Of a stretch of DNA of 64,000 nucleotides, positions 30,721-41,447 are shown piece after piece. A program made the translations under genes and the position numbers. The DNA is from Pyruvatibacter mobilis. GTDB taxonomy: Bacteria > Pseudomonadota > Alphaproteobacteria > CGMCC-115125. Location: contig NZ_CP051630.1 of assembly GCF_012848855.1 (NCBI RefSeq), positions 2,769,501 to 2,833,500 on the forward strand, given 5' to 3'. Under the pieces are notes generated by a model. The model worked only from the letters and a program-made list of their open reading frames with translations, made no database searches and was not told where the DNA came from. The stretch's first letter is position 1; the number at the start of each line of letters is the position of its first letter.

Positions 30721-31365
30721 GGACAGCCTAATCCCCTCACTCACGCCCGGACCGCGGCCCGGCTCCGCCGTCCGGCAGAGACAAAACCTCTCTTCGCCCA
30801 CGAGACCGAAGACCGGCCAAGCGATGCTGGTTGCGACACCAAATTTTGAGAGGTGTGAGCGCTAAACACTCACCACGGTACTTTTAAAAGCAGGGTGAAA
30901 ACTTGACTTAAAACCGGTCAACCAAACCTTGGCCTTTACACAACCGGAAAGTACAGAGCGATATCTGTTCTTGATCACCAAGTACTTATCACCACCACAA
31001 GAGACGCCTAGATTAACCCCCCTGCGCTCCAAACATCAACCGGACCATTTGGTGAACGTCGCGAATCTTTAATCCGACTGTCACCACCCGCCCTGCCGGC
31101 GCGCCTCGGGGCACACATTGCCTGACCGCAGAAAACCCAGTGTAAGCAAGGCGTTTGGGGCGGTGCAAGACTGATTCGTCCACAGGCAGGAAAAATTAAC
31201 CATCGTGGCCAAATACGCACAGAGAGCGCCTTTGCCGCGCGCCGGCAGAGACCGCCACAGAAGGGCGGAACGACGAGCCGCCTTTAAGTCAAGTGCAAAT
31301 AAAACCGTTCCCCAGTGGAAACGACCCGCTCTTTGCGGCGTATGTCCTGAAGGCCTGCCGCAACG
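30721..31365. other. AT-richer intergenic region upstream of rhodanese-dnaA
   Basis: About 645 bp without a gene, with AT-rich segments (about 30840-31020 and 31180-31310). It contains inexact DnaA-box-like 9-mers (TTATCACCA at 30986, TCGTCCACA at 31177; two mismatches each), GANTC sites (near 31062 and 31173) and a TTGAC/GTCAA inverted pair (30903-30921). It must include the promoter of the rhodanese-dnaA unit. Gene polarity flips in the following 4 kb (minus to the left, plus to the right), so a replication origin here is possible but not shown. Confidence 0.35.
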
Positions 31366-31400
31366 AAAAAGCGCCTCCCCGCGTTCGGGAAGGCGCCTTT
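31366..31400 (-). terminator. Intrinsic terminator of rpsT
   Basis: Hairpin 31371-31396 (GCGCCT/AGGCGC and CCCG/CGGG arms, one internal mismatch, CGTT loop); on the minus strand it is followed by TTTTTCG. Confidence 0.8.
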
Positions 31401-31449
31401 GAAATCGGTGCTTGGTGTCGGCCGCGCAGAAGCGCCGGGCCGATCAGCC

Positions 31450-31719
31450 TCAGGCCTGGCCCAGGGCCTTCACGCGGCTGGCAAGGCGGGAGACCTTACG
31501 GGACGCGGTGTTCTTGTGCAGGATGCCCTTGGACGCGGCACGCATGATTTCCGGCTGAGCAGCCTTGAGCGCGGCTTGGGAGGCAGCCTGATCACCGCTG
31601 GCGATGGCTTCCTCAACCTTGCGGATGAAGGTGCGCATGCGGCTGCGACGGTTGCGGTTGACCTCGGTGCGGGCTGCGATCTTGCGCACCATCTTCTTGG
31701 CGGACGACGTGTTAGCCAT
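31450..31719 (-). CDS. rpsT: 30S ribosomal protein S20
   Basis: An 89-residue basic protein, [17 protein letters not shown] onwards, with [17 protein letters not shown] and a C-terminal [19 protein letters not shown]; length and composition are those of bacterial S20, which binds 16S rRNA early in 30S assembly. rpsT next to dnaA is a common alphaproteobacterial arrangement; here the rhodanese gene lies between. Own promoter and terminator are visible, so it is monocistronic. Confidence 0.97.
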   Translation of the reverse strand: MANTSSAKKMVRKIAARTEVNRNRRSRMRTFIRKVEEAIASGDQAASQAALKAAQPEIMRAASKGILHKNTASRKVSRLASRVKALGQA

Positions 31720-32056
31720 AGGGCTTCAAACCATTTCTTGCCAGCGGCCTGGTCGGGCGGCCCGGATTACCGGAATAGGCCGCGCCAACAGCGCTTGGAC
31801 GTTGGGAATTAAAGAGGCGGCGTTATAGCCGCGTGCCCCTGCCCGGTCAAGCGTGGTTTCAGGCGGTGTTTGAGGCGCGGACCCCGGACTCCTGACACAG
31901 AGTTTATCCCACTCAATCAGCGGCAATGGGAACCTATGGCCAGCGAGGGGTTCCCCCTACGGGCCTGCACACACGCGGCCCCTGATTTTGCGCCCCTGAC
32001 CTGCCTGATGTCTGCCGGCGCCACGCTCCCATCACGCCAGGAAAAGGGCCAGACCC
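31720..32056. other. 337-bp divergent region rpsT / flavodoxin-like gene
   Basis: Contains the rpsT promoter (31822-31850) and an rpsT leader of about 95 nt. AGGAAAAGGG before 32057 is the ribosome site of the flavodoxin-like gene. No other gene is seen. Confidence 0.5.
31822..31850 (-). promoter_or_regulatory. rpsT promoter
   Basis: Minus strand TTGACC (31850-31845), 17-nt spacer, TATAAC (31827-31822); a near-consensus site. Confidence 0.65.
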
Positions 32057-32800
32057 ATGCTGAACGACCTTCAATCCAAGCAGTGCGATGAGAACGAGAC
32101 GGATTTTTCGGATCTGTCCGCCCTGTTTCTCAACTGCACCCTGAAGAAAAGCCCTGAGAAATCGCACACCTGCGGGCTTATCGACATGTCGCGCACGATC
32201 ATGGAACGCAATGGGGTGTCGGTTGAGGTCCTGCGGCCGGTGGACCACGCCATTGCCTTTGGTGTGAGCCCGGACATGACCGAGCACGGCTGGAGCAAGG
32301 ATGCCTGGCCGGGCATCCTGGAAAAAGTGCTGGCTTCCGACATCCTGGTGCTGACGACGCCCATCTGGCTCGGCGACAAGTCGTCCGTCTGTACGCAGGT
32401 GATCGAGCGGCTCTATTCAGCGTCCGGCCAGCGCAATGACCAGGGGCAGTCCATCTATTATGGCCGTGTCGGCGGCTGCTTGATCACGGGCAATGAGGAC
32501 GGCGCCAAGCATTGCGCTATGAACATGCTCTATTCGCTCGGCCATCTGGGATATGCGATCCCGCCGCAGGCAGACGCTGCCTGGCTCGGCGAGATCGGCC
32601 CCGGGCCGAGCTATCTGGATGAGGAGTCAGGCGGGCCGGAGAACGACTTCACCAACCGCAACACCACTTTCATGACGTGGAACCTGATGCACATGGCCCG
32701 GATGCTGAAGGATGCAGGCGGCATCCCCGCACACGGCAATCAACGCGACAAATGGGAAGATGGCTGCCGGTTCGACGCCCCCAACCCGGAATATCGATAG
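32057..32800 (+). CDS. Flavodoxin-fold NAD(P)H-dependent oxidoreductase
   Basis: A 247-residue protein of the flavodoxin/NADPH-dependent FMN reductase group. ALFLNCTLKKSPEKSHT forms the first strand and phosphate loop, DILVLTTPIWLGDKSSV the FMN-contacting loop, and GRVGGCLITGNEDGAKHC a later core strand. Likely binds FMN and reduces a quinone, azo or metal substrate; the exact substrate cannot be read. The C-terminal about 60 residues are polar. It is convergent with echA, 14 bp away. Confidence 0.8.
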   Translation: MLNDLQSKQCDENETDFSDLSALFLNCTLKKSPEKSHTCGLIDMSRTIMERNGVSVEVLRPVDHAIAFGVSPDMTEHGWSKDAWPGILEKVLASDILVLTTPIWLGDKSSVCTQVIERLYSASGQRNDQGQSIYYGRVGGCLITGNEDGAKHCAMNMLYSLGHLGYAIPPQADAAWLGEIGPGPSYLDEESGGPENDFTNRNTTFMTWNLMHMARMLKDAGGIPAHGNQRDKWEDGCRFDAPNPEYR

Positions 32801-32814
32801 CCGGTTGTAGCTGT

Positions 32815-33588
32815 CTATTTGTGCTTGAAGGTGGGCTTGCGCTTGTCGATGAAGGCGGCCATGCCCTCTTTCTGGTCTTCCATCGCAAACAGGGAATGGA
32901 AGACACGGCGCTCGAAGCGCAGGCCCTCGGACAGGGTGGTTTCGTAGGACCGATTGACCGCTTCCTTGGTGAGGGCTGCGACGGGCCGTGACATGCCGGC
33001 GATCTTTTCAGCCGTCTTCACGGCTTCTTCCACTAGGTCGGCTGCGGGGATGATGCGGCTGACGAGGCCTGAACGCTCAGCCTCCTCGGCATCCATCATG
33101 CGGCCGGTCAGGCACATTTCCATGGATTTCGATTTGCCGACGAAGCGGGTGAGCCGCTGAGATCCACCGATACCGGGCATGACGCCCAGGGAGATTTCCG
33201 GCTGACCGAATTTCGCGGTATCTGCTGCCAAAATGAAATCGCAGATCATGGCCAGCTCGCAGCCACCACCAAGGGCATAGCCACCCACCGCAGCGATGAT
33301 CGGCTTGCGGGCCTCGGCGATGCGGTTGGCCTTTTCGAACAGGTCTTCCTTATAGGCATCCATATAGGTCTTGGGCTGCATCTCCTTGATGTCAGCACCT
33401 GCGGCGAATGCCTTTTCGGAGCCCGTCAGCACCATGCAGCCGATGGCGTCATCCGCGTCGAAGGCCTGCACCGCATCAATCAGCTCATCCACCAGCTGAG
33501 AATTGAGGGCATTGAGCGCGTCGGGCCGGTTGAGGGTGATGAGCGCAACATTGCCGCGTTTTTCGGTCTTGATGGTGTCGTAAGCCAT
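32815..33588 (-). CDS. Enoyl-CoA hydratase
   Basis: A 257-residue crotonase-fold enzyme. The oxyanion-hole segments [11 protein letters not shown] and [15 protein letters not shown] are visible, with Glu in GGGCELAM and a second Glu in FGQPEISLG at the two catalytic positions of hydratases. It hydrates trans-2-enoyl-CoA in beta-oxidation or related routes. It is adjacent to mutM, a common but functionally unlinked alphaproteobacterial pairing; 56 bp separate them and both are on the minus strand, so cotranscription is likely. Confidence 0.93.
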   Translation of the reverse strand: MAYDTIKTEKRGNVALITLNRPDALNALNSQLVDELIDAVQAFDADDAIGCMVLTGSEKAFAAGADIKEMQPKTYMDAYKEDLFEKANRIAEARKPIIAAVGGYALGGGCELAMICDFILAADTAKFGQPEISLGVMPGIGGSQRLTRFVGKSKSMEMCLTGRMMDAEEAERSGLVSRIIPAADLVEEAVKTAEKIAGMSRPVAALTKEAVNRSYETTLSEGLRFERRVFHSLFAMEDQKEGMAAFIDKRKPTFKHK

Positions 33589-33644
33589 GTGCTGGACGTC
33601 TCCTGGTCACGCCGCCCGTCAAGGCCGGCGGAAATTCCGTGCCG

Positions 33645-34544
33645 CTACCTTTGGCATTTCCCGCAATAGAATGTCGAGCGTCCTGATTGGGTGATGCGGC
33701 GAATATCAGTGTCGCAGCCCAGCGTCGTGCAAGGCATGCCTTCGCGGTCATAAACCCGGAAGGTGTGCTGGAAATAGCCGAGTGACCCGTCTGCCTGAGC
33801 GTGGTCGCGCAGGGAACTGCCACCGGCCTCAATAGCTTCAGCCAGGACTTCGCGGATGGCCTTGTGCAGCTTCTTGAGCCGGTCGGTCGGTTCGCCTGAC
33901 TGTTTGACGAGCGTGGCCGCAACGCGCTTGGGCGATATGCCCGACCGGAAAAGCGCCTCGCACACATAGATATTGCCGAGACCCGCCACCACGGCCTGAT
34001 CCAGCAGAGCAGTCTTGATGGGGGATTTGCGCTTGTGCAGACCTGCTGCGAGCACCGACGGCTTGAAGGTCTTCTCTAGCGGCTCGGGGCCAAGCACGCG
34101 CAGGAACTGGTTTTGCCTTTCGTCGCCAGTTTCCTCGATGGTCATAAAGCCGAAGCGGCGCGGGTCCGAATAGCGGACGACGCCCCCGCCTTCCATGCGG
34201 AAGATGATGTGCTCGTGCAGGGCGTGGGCGTTGGCGCCGGTATCGAGATGAAAGGCACCGGGGCGCGTTGCATCGCGGTCAGGGGTGTCAGGCATCTCAA
34301 CCACAAAGCGGCCGGACATGCCCAGATGCATGATGAGCAATGCCCCGTCTGTCAGCCGCCCTACCAGATATTTGCCGCGCCGCGCGAGGCTCTCGAGTGC
34401 CTGTCCCTCAAGCCGGCCGGTAAAGCCCTCCGGCAGCGGGAACCGCAAGTCCGGGCGCTTGGCCTCCACATGCAGGAAGCGGCGGCCTTCCATTGCGGGC
34501 GCAATGCCGCGGCGGACGGTTTCAACCTCGGGCAGTTCGGGCAT
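33645..34544 (-). CDS. mutM: Formamidopyrimidine-DNA glycosylase
   Basis: A 299-residue base-excision repair enzyme that removes 8-oxoguanine and formamidopyrimidines. The catalytic N-terminus is [13 protein letters not shown] (Pro1-Glu2 after Met removal), the conserved lysine is in [10 protein letters not shown], and the zinc finger at the C-terminus is CTTLGC...FYCGKCQ. The full family length is present. It is divergent from ubiE with 91 bp between. Confidence 0.96.
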   Translation of the reverse strand: MPELPEVETVRRGIAPAMEGRRFLHVEAKRPDLRFPLPEGFTGRLEGQALESLARRGKYLVGRLTDGALLIMHLGMSGRFVVEMPDTPDRDATRPGAFHLDTGANAHALHEHIIFRMEGGGVVRYSDPRRFGFMTIEETGDERQNQFLRVLGPEPLEKTFKPSVLAAGLHKRKSPIKTALLDQAVVAGLGNIYVCEALFRSGISPKRVAATLVKQSGEPTDRLKKLHKAIREVLAEAIEAGGSSLRDHAQADGSLGYFQHTFRVYDREGMPCTTLGCDTDIRRITQSGRSTFYCGKCQR

Positions 34545-34635
34545 GGGCGGGTGTGGCTTCCTGCAGCGACATTTTTACCGGTCGGACCCGCGTCTCATAG
34601 CGCAAAGCGGGCGGGATGCGCTATTGTCCGCCGCA

Positions 34636-35442
34636 ATGACAGACATGAAGACAGATGCGGCCGCAGGCGGAACCGGCCCGACCACCCCGCCCAGCAACGC
34701 CACCCATTTCGGTTTCCGTGACGTGGCCCCTGACGAAAAGCAGGGGCTGGTCAATGGCGTGTTCCGGAATGTGGCGGGCAATTACGACCTGATGAACGAC
34801 TTCATGTCGGTGGGGGTTCACCGGCTGTGGAAGGACGCCATGGTTTCGTGGCTGGCGCCGCGAAAATCGGGCGCGCCGTTCACCTCCCTCGACATGGCGG
34901 GCGGCACCGGCGACATCGCGCTCAGGATCGCTCATCGCTCGGGCGGCCATGCGCGGGTGATGGTGGCCGACATCAATGATGCCATGCTGGGCGAAGGTAA
35001 GAAGCGCGCTGCGACCGACCCGATGGGCGACCGGCTGTCCTTTGCCTGCATGAACGCGGAGAAGCTGCCGCTGGAGCCGCGCCAGTTCGACGCCTACACG
35101 ATTGCCTTCGGCATCCGCAACGTACCGGATCTTGATGCCGCGCTCAGCGAGGCCCATCGCGTGCTGAAGCCGGGCGGGCGCTTCATGTGCCTGGAGTTCA
35201 GCCAGGTGGTGGTGCCTATCCTGGACGATATCTATGAGCGCTGGTCGTTCGACGTCATTCCCTGGCTCGGGCAGATGGTGGCGGGCGACCGCGACAGCTA
35301 CCAGTATCTCGTGGAGAGCATCCGCAAATTTCCGGACCAGAAAGCGTTTGAGGGGCGCATTCGTGATGCAGGCTTCTCGCGCGTGACCCACCGCAATTTC
35401 ACCGGCGGCATCGCGGCCATCCATTCCGGCTACAAGATCTAA
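34636..35442 (+). CDS. ubiE: Demethylmenaquinone/2-polyprenyl-benzoquinol methyltransferase
   Basis: A 268-residue SAM-dependent C-methyltransferase of ubiquinone biosynthesis. Motifs: [24 protein letters not shown]-binding [27 protein letters not shown] and the C-terminal [15 protein letters not shown]. The start at 34636 gives a family-like N-terminus with a short Thr/Gly/Pro-rich lead. ubiB follows by 22 bp, so the two form an operon. Confidence 0.96.
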   Translation: MTDMKTDAAAGGTGPTTPPSNATHFGFRDVAPDEKQGLVNGVFRNVAGNYDLMNDFMSVGVHRLWKDAMVSWLAPRKSGAPFTSLDMAGGTGDIALRIAHRSGGHARVMVADINDAMLGEGKKRAATDPMGDRLSFACMNAEKLPLEPRQFDAYTIAFGIRNVPDLDAALSEAHRVLKPGGRFMCLEFSQVVVPILDDIYERWSFDVIPWLGQMVAGDRDSYQYLVESIRKFPDQKAFEGRIRDAGFSRVTHRNFTGGIAAIHSGYKI

Positions 35443-35464
35443 CGGCGCAGAGGCAGCTGAGACG

Positions 35465-37081
35465 ATGATCCGCCACATGCGCAATCTTGGACGGCTGATG
35501 CGCGCAGCCTGGGTGCTGTCGCGCTATGACGCGTTGTTCGCCATTGATGCGGGCGAGCCGCCAGCACCGGTGCGCGCTGCGCGTGCGGTTGCCAGGCTGA
35601 GGCAGACCTTCGGCCGGACCCATGGTGCCGACAGCTCTGAAGGTGACCGGCTGGCAGCAGCGATGACGGAGCTTGGGCCCAGCTACATCAAGCTTGGCCA
35701 ATTCCTCGCCACCCGGCCGGATGTCATCGACCCGGCGCTGGCCAAGGACCTGACCCAGCTGCAGGACCGGCTGCCGCCATTTGATACGGCGACCGCCAAA
35801 GCGATCATCGAGGATGATCTCGGCAAGCCGGCGGACAGTCTCTTCGCCGGGATGGGGGACGCCATTGCGGCAGCTTCGATCGCGCAGGTCCACAAGGGCA
35901 CCGTGCCCGCCCCCGACGGGTCCACCCGTGATGTGGCGATCAAGGTGCTGCGGCCGGACGTAGAGCGCCGCTTCGCCAACGACCTCGACGCTTTCTTCTG
36001 GGTGGCCCGGCTGGTTGATCGCACGCTGCCCTCGGCCCGCCGTCTGAAGCTGGTGGATACGGTTCAGACCCTTGCTGACTCCGTCAAGCTCGAGATGGAC
36101 CTGCGGCTCGAGGCGGCCGCCATGTCTGAAATGGCGGAGCGGACGCGGGGCGACGCGGGTTTCCGCACCCCCGCAATCGACTGGGAGCGCACCTCCAAGC
36201 GGGTGATGACGCTTGAATGGATCAACGGCATTCCCATTGGCGACAAGGCACAGCTTGCGGCAGCCGGCCTCGACCTCAAGGCGGTGGCTGCCAATGTGAT
36301 CAACACCTTCCTCACCCACGCGGTGCGCGAAGGCTATTTTCACGCCGACATGCATCCGGGCAATCTGTTCGTTGAGGCGGACGGCTCACCCGCTGGCACG
36401 CTTGTGGCTGTGGATTACGGGATCATGGGACGCCTGTCGCCGAAGGAAAGCCGGTTCCTCGCCGAGATCCTGTTCGGCTTTGTGATGCGCGACTACCGCC
36501 GGGTGGCGGAGGTGCATTTTGAGGCGGGCTATGTGCCGGAGACCAAGTCGGTTGATGCCTTCGCGCAGGCCTTACGCGCCATCGGTGAACCAATTCTGGG
36601 CCGCGAGGCGAACGAGATCTCGATGGCGCGGCTCCTTGGTCAGCTCTTTGAGGTGACGGACCAGTTCGACATGGCGACGCGGCCTGAACTGATCATGCTG
36701 CAGAAGACCATGGTGGTGGTGGAAGGGGTCGCGCGCGATCTCGACCCGGACTTCAACATGTGGACCACCGCAGAACCGATCCTCCGCCAGTGGCTTGAGA
36801 GCCGCATCGGGCCGGAAGGCCGCTTGCAGGATGCGGTGCGTGGCGCGGAGCGCATGGGGCGGCTGATGGGCGACCTGCCGGAATTGCTGGAAACCGCCGA
36901 GCGGGCCGCCCGCAGCCTCGCCGGACCGGACGGCAACAGCATGGGCGAAGGATTGCGCCTGCATCCGGATACGGCGCGGGCCATTGCCGAGGCGCAGGCC
37001 CGCCAAGAGCGCCCCGGGCGGATCGCCCTATGGATCGGGGCCATCGCGCTTACGGTAATTGCCGTTTCAGCGGTGATTTAA
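35465..37081 (+). CDS. ubiB: UbiB family ubiquinone-biosynthesis atypical kinase
   Basis: A 538-residue ABC1/ADCK-family protein-kinase-like ATPase. The KxGQ motif is in GPSYIKLGQFLATRPD, the Ala-rich loop is AAASIAQVHKG, the lysine is in VAIKVLRPD, and the catalytic/metal motifs are HADMHPGNLF and AVDYGIMG. A hydrophobic C-terminal helix (about 518-538) anchors it in the membrane. Supports ubiquinone biosynthesis; it likely acts as an ATPase that helps deliver intermediates. Encoded directly after ubiE. Confidence 0.96.
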   Translation: MIRHMRNLGRLMRAAWVLSRYDALFAIDAGEPPAPVRAARAVARLRQTFGRTHGADSSEGDRLAAAMTELGPSYIKLGQFLATRPDVIDPALAKDLTQLQDRLPPFDTATAKAIIEDDLGKPADSLFAGMGDAIAAASIAQVHKGTVPAPDGSTRDVAIKVLRPDVERRFANDLDAFFWVARLVDRTLPSARRLKLVDTVQTLADSVKLEMDLRLEAAAMSEMAERTRGDAGFRTPAIDWERTSKRVMTLEWINGIPIGDKAQLAAAGLDLKAVAANVINTFLTHAVREGYFHADMHPGNLFVEADGSPAGTLVAVDYGIMGRLSPKESRFLAEILFGFVMRDYRRVAEVHFEAGYVPETKSVDAFAQALRAIGEPILGREANEISMARLLGQLFEVTDQFDMATRPELIMLQKTMVVVEGVARDLDPDFNMWTTAEPILRQWLESRIGPEGRLQDAVRGAERMGRLMGDLPELLETAERAARSLAGPDGNSMGEGLRLHPDTARAIAEAQARQERPGRIALWIGAIALTVIAVSAVI

Positions 37082-37183
37082 CAAGCTATCTACACATCCG
37101 GTCCGTAAATACCTATATTCGCCGACATGGATGCGGGGAATATGCAGTTTTCCGCGGAATTCCAACGTGGAAGGCGGTGTTGG

Positions 37184-38392
37184 GTGCTGACCGGCAAGCG
37201 TATTCTTTTGATTATCGGCGGCGGCATTGCCGCCTACAAGTCGCTGGAGCTGTCGCGCCTGCTGCGGCGGCGCGGGGCGTCTGTCCGGGCCATCCTGACC
37301 AAGGCCGGCCAGGAATTCGTGACGCCGCTCTCGGTCGGCGGGCTGACGCATGACAAGGTCTATACAGATCTGTTCGACCTCACCGCCGAAGCCGACATGG
37401 GCCATATCCAGCTATCGCGAGATGCGGACCTTCTCGTGGTGTGTCCGGCGACCGCCGACCTGATGGCCAAGATGGCGCAGGGCCGGGCGGACGACCTTGC
37501 CTCGACCGCGCTTCTGGCGACCGACAAGCCGGTGATGATTGTGCCGGCCATGAATGTGCGCATGTGGCTGCACCCGGCGACCCAGCGGAATCTCAAGCAG
37601 CTTCAGGCAGACGGCGTCACAGTTGTCGGCCCGCGCGAAGGCGACATGGCCTGCGGCGAGTTCGGGCCCGGGCGGCTGGTGGAGCCGGACGAGATCGTCG
37701 ACGCCATCGAGGCGCAGTTTTCCGGCCACGCTCTTTTGGCCGGGCGCAAGGCGGTTGTCACTGCCGGGCCGACCCATGAGCCGATCGACCCGGTGCGCTA
37801 TATCGCCAACCGCTCTTCCGGCAAGCAGGGCTATGCCATTGCCGAGGCGCTGGCACGGCTGGGAGCCGAGACGCATCTTGTTTCCGGGCCAACCGCCCTG
37901 CCCGATCCGGCGGGCGTACAGGTGACCCGCATTGAGACCGCGCGCGAAATGCTGGCAGCCACCGAGGCGGCACTGCCGGCCGACATTGCCATCTGCTGTG
38001 CGGCAGTTGCCGACTGGCGGGCGGACACCTCCACCAATTCCAAGCTCAAAAAGGACGGGTCCGGACAGATTCCGCCGCTGGGACTTGTCGAGAACCCGGA
38101 CATTCTCGCAACCATCTCCGTTGCCGGACCGAAGCGCCCACGCCTTGTTGTGGGGTTTGCGGCGGAGACGGACGACGTTATTGGCTATGCGACGGCAAAG
38201 CGGCAGCGCAAGGGCTGCGACTGGATCGTGGCCAATGACGTATCGCCCGGCACCGGCATCATGGGTGGTGACGACAATACGGTGCATCTCATCACCGCAG
38301 GCGACCCTGAACACTGGGACCCGATGCCGAAGGCGCAGGTGGCCATGAAGCTGGCCGAGCGCGTGGCGGACGCCCTGACCGACAAGCAATAA
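37184..38392 (+). CDS. coaBC: Bifunctional phosphopantothenoylcysteine decarboxylase / phosphopantothenate-cysteine ligase
   Basis: A 402-residue coenzyme A enzyme if translated from GTG at 37184, which has GGAAGG about 9 nt upstream and gives the usual [18 protein letters not shown] start; an ATG at 37127 would add 19 atypical residues. The decarboxylase half shows [27 protein letters not shown] and [12 protein letters not shown]; the ligase half shows [20 protein letters not shown] and KLKK. It follows ubiB by about 100 bp and precedes dut, a conserved order. Confidence 0.95.
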   Translation: MLTGKRILLIIGGGIAAYKSLELSRLLRRRGASVRAILTKAGQEFVTPLSVGGLTHDKVYTDLFDLTAEADMGHIQLSRDADLLVVCPATADLMAKMAQGRADDLASTALLATDKPVMIVPAMNVRMWLHPATQRNLKQLQADGVTVVGPREGDMACGEFGPGRLVEPDEIVDAIEAQFSGHALLAGRKAVVTAGPTHEPIDPVRYIANRSSGKQGYAIAEALARLGAETHLVSGPTALPDPAGVQVTRIETAREMLAATEAALPADIAICCAAVADWRADTSTNSKLKKDGSGQIPPLGLVENPDILATISVAGPKRPRLVVGFAAETDDVIGYATAKRQRKGCDWIVANDVSPGTGIMGGDDNTVHLITAGDPEHWDPMPKAQVAMKLAERVADALTDKQ

Positions 38393-38438
38393 CAGCAGCC
38401 CCGGGACCGAACCCGGACGGCGCAGTGAAGGAAAACGC

Positions 38439-38927
38439 GTGACGACTTCTATCGACGTGAAAGTGATGCAGCTGCCGCATGGCAAGGGCCTGGACCTGCC
38501 GGCCTATGAAAGCCAGCACGCAGCCGGCATGGATCTGCGGGCCGCCATCGACGAAGGCGATGACATTGTGCTGGCACCGGGCGAGCGCGCCATGGTGCCG
38601 ACGGGTCTTGCCATCGCGTTGCCGGTTGGGTTCGAGGCGCAGGTGCGGCCGCGCTCGGGCCTGGCGGCCAAGCAAGGCGTCACGGTGCTCAACAGTCCAG
38701 GTACGGTGGATGCTGATTATCGCGGCGAAGTGAAAGTCATCCTGATCAATCACGGGGCCGAGCCTGTCACCGTCACCCGCGGCATGCGCATTGCGCAGAT
38801 GCTGTTTGCGCCGGTGACGCGGGGCGTCTTTGCCGTGGTGGACGCGCTTGATGAAACAGCGCGCGGCAGCGGCGGCTTCGGCTCTACCGGAACAGATACG
38901 ACAGCAGAACCAAGAAAGGCCGGGTAA
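38439..38927 (+). CDS. dut: dUTP diphosphatase
   Basis: A 162-residue trimeric dUTPase with all five motifs: [42 protein letters not shown] and [10 protein letters not shown]. Hydrolyses dUTP to dUMP and so keeps uracil out of DNA. GTG at 38439 is the start, with AAGGA upstream. The Rrf2 regulator follows after 4 bp, implying cotranscription. Confidence 0.96.
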   Translation: MTTSIDVKVMQLPHGKGLDLPAYESQHAAGMDLRAAIDEGDDIVLAPGERAMVPTGLAIALPVGFEAQVRPRSGLAAKQGVTVLNSPGTVDADYRGEVKVILINHGAEPVTVTRGMRIAQMLFAPVTRGVFAVVDALDETARGSGGFGSTGTDTTAEPRKAG

Positions 38928-38931
38928 CGGC

Positions 38932-39513
38932 ATGTTACGTCTTTCCAAGAAAACGCTCCTGGCGCTCGAGGCCGTGGTGGATGTTGCTTACAACGCCCGC
39001 CCTGACCCTGTGCAATCCAAGGAGATCACCAAGCGGCAGGGTATTCCCCAGCGCTATCTGGAACAGGTGATGCAGCAGCTTGTGCGCGAAGGCGTGCTGA
39101 AAGGTGTGCGCGGGCCGCGCGGCGGCTATCGCCTCGCGCGCGAACGGCGGCGCATCACGGTCGGTGAGATCGTGCGGATCGTCGGCGCCATGGAAGCGGC
39201 AGACGATGCCCGCGATGAGGCAAAGCAGGCGGCCCGAGAGGCGCGCTCCGCCGGCATGTCAGCCAATGGCGCATCAAATGGCGCCGCCAGCGGGACCGGC
39301 CATAATTCCGGCGACGTGCCCGCTTCCAATGGCGGCAACGGCAGCGCCGGCGGCTCGCCGCTTGGCGAGCAGGTGGTGCGTCCCATGTGGGATGCGTTTC
39401 AGGCGGAGATGATGGAGAAGCTTGAGGCGATCACCATCGAAGATCTCTGCCGGGAAGCCGAGACAAAGAACATCAGGCCGGCCCAGCAGGTGGGCATGGA
39501 CTTTACAATCTAG
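38932..39513 (+). CDS. Rrf2 family transcriptional regulator, lacking the Fe-S cysteines
   Basis: A 193-residue winged-helix regulator. The Rrf2 core is [40 protein letters not shown] and [25 protein letters not shown]. The three closely spaced cysteines that ligate a cluster in IscR/RirA/NsrR are absent; the only Cys is near the C-terminus (EDLCREAE). A linker rich in Asn, Gly and Ser (about 105-145) separates core and tail. cysK lies 65 bp downstream, so it is plausibly a CymR/CysB-like control of cysteine synthesis (inference), expressed with dut. Confidence 0.88.
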   Translation: MLRLSKKTLLALEAVVDVAYNARPDPVQSKEITKRQGIPQRYLEQVMQQLVREGVLKGVRGPRGGYRLARERRRITVGEIVRIVGAMEAADDARDEAKQAAREARSAGMSANGASNGAASGTGHNSGDVPASNGGNGSAGGSPLGEQVVRPMWDAFQAEMMEKLEAITIEDLCREAETKNIRPAQQVGMDFTI

Positions 39514-39578
39514 AACCAGCACCCCACGTCGAGGACAGCATGACGATGGGCAAGGCTGACAGCAGGAGGGAGGCTTTC

Positions 39579-40526
<948 letters not shown>

Positions 40527-40538
40527 AGGGTTTCCGCC

Positions 40539-41297
40539 ATGGCGCTGTCCGGCGACCAGCTCGAGCGCTATGCGCGGCATATCCTCCTGAAGGAAATCGG
40601 CGGGCCGGGGCAGCAGGCGCTGCTCGCGGCCCGCGTCCTCATCATCGGCGCCGGCGGGCTCGGCTCGCCGGCAGCTCTCTATCTGGCAGCTTCCGGCGTG
40701 GGGACCATCGGGCTTGTGGATGATGACCATGTGTCGCTGTCCAACCTGCAGCGGCAGATAGCGCATACGACCGCTGCGGTGGGCGAACCAAAGACTGAAA
40801 GCGCAGCCCGCACGCTGACCGCCCTCAACCCGGACACCAGAATCAATCAGCATACGGAACGCCTGACGTCAGGCAATGTGGACGCGCTTGTCTCGGGCTA
40901 TGACATGGTGCTGGACGGCTGCGACAATTTCGAAACGCGGTTTCTGGTGAGTGATGCCTGCGAGCGCGCGCAGATACCGCTGGTGTCCGGCGCCGTCGGC
41001 CGGTTCGATGGGCAGCTCGCGGTCTTCCATCCGTGGGAGACCGACGCGGATGGCACACCGGGACCGGGCTATCGCGACCTGGTGCCGGAGATGCCGCCGC
41101 CGGGCAGCGTGCCCACCTGTGAGGAAGCCGGTGTGGTGGGCGCGCTTACCGGCGTCATCGGATCGATGATGGCAATGGAAGCGATCAAGGAAATCACCGG
41201 CGCCGGCACCAGCATGGCGGGCAGCCTGCTGCTTTACGATGCGCTGGATACCCGTATTCGGCGGGTGAAGCTGCGTCGCGACCCGCATCGCGGGTAA
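40539..41297 (+). CDS. moeB: MoeB/ThiF/HesA family adenylyltransferase without the zinc site
   Basis: A 252-residue E1-like enzyme. ATP-binding GAGGLGSPAALYLAASGVG, DDDHVSLSNLQRQIAH, DGCDNFETRFLV and EEAGVVGALTGVIGSM are standard. MoeB normally binds zinc with two CxxC pairs; here the first reads GYRDL where CYRCL is expected, and the C-terminus ends at RDPHRG where the second pair would follow. Both pairs are thus missing together. It adenylates the C-terminal glycine of a sulfur carrier (MoaD, ThiS or CysO-like). It is 12 bp from cysK. Confidence 0.85.
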   Translation: MALSGDQLERYARHILLKEIGGPGQQALLAARVLIIGAGGLGSPAALYLAASGVGTIGLVDDDHVSLSNLQRQIAHTTAAVGEPKTESAARTLTALNPDTRINQHTERLTSGNVDALVSGYDMVLDGCDNFETRFLVSDACERAQIPLVSGAVGRFDGQLAVFHPWETDADGTPGPGYRDLVPEMPPPGSVPTCEEAGVVGALTGVIGSMMAMEAIKEITGAGTSMAGSLLLYDALDTRIRRVKLRRDPHRG

Positions 41298-41326
41298 TCG
41301 CGGGGACAACCTCCCTTTATACGCGC

Positions 41327-41340
41327 TTGATACACGTCAA
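41327..41340. promoter_or_regulatory. FNR/FixK-type binding site
   Basis: TTGAT-ACAC-GTCAA differs by one base from the FNR/FixK consensus TTGAT-N4-ATCAA. Its centre is about 114 bp before the PAS-protein ATG; no good -10 was seen at the expected spacing. Confidence 0.45.
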
Positions 41341-41447
41341 AGTTTTGATTGAGGGCCTTTCAGCAAGGTCCTGTTTACGGATCAGGCGCAGACTTCTCCC
41401 CTGACGCGCATTCATTCACAAGCACCAACGATCGTTAGGGGGTCGCC

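Noticed and set aside
30721-30801. Longer N-terminus for the rhodanese protein
   Set aside because: The extension (MGEERFCLCRTAEPGRG) is not rhodanese-like and the ATG at 30720 gives a standard length.
30986-31185. DnaA boxes upstream of dnaA
   Set aside because: The best 9-mers (TTATCACCA, TCGTCCACA) have two mismatches each; too weak to call boxes or an origin on their own.
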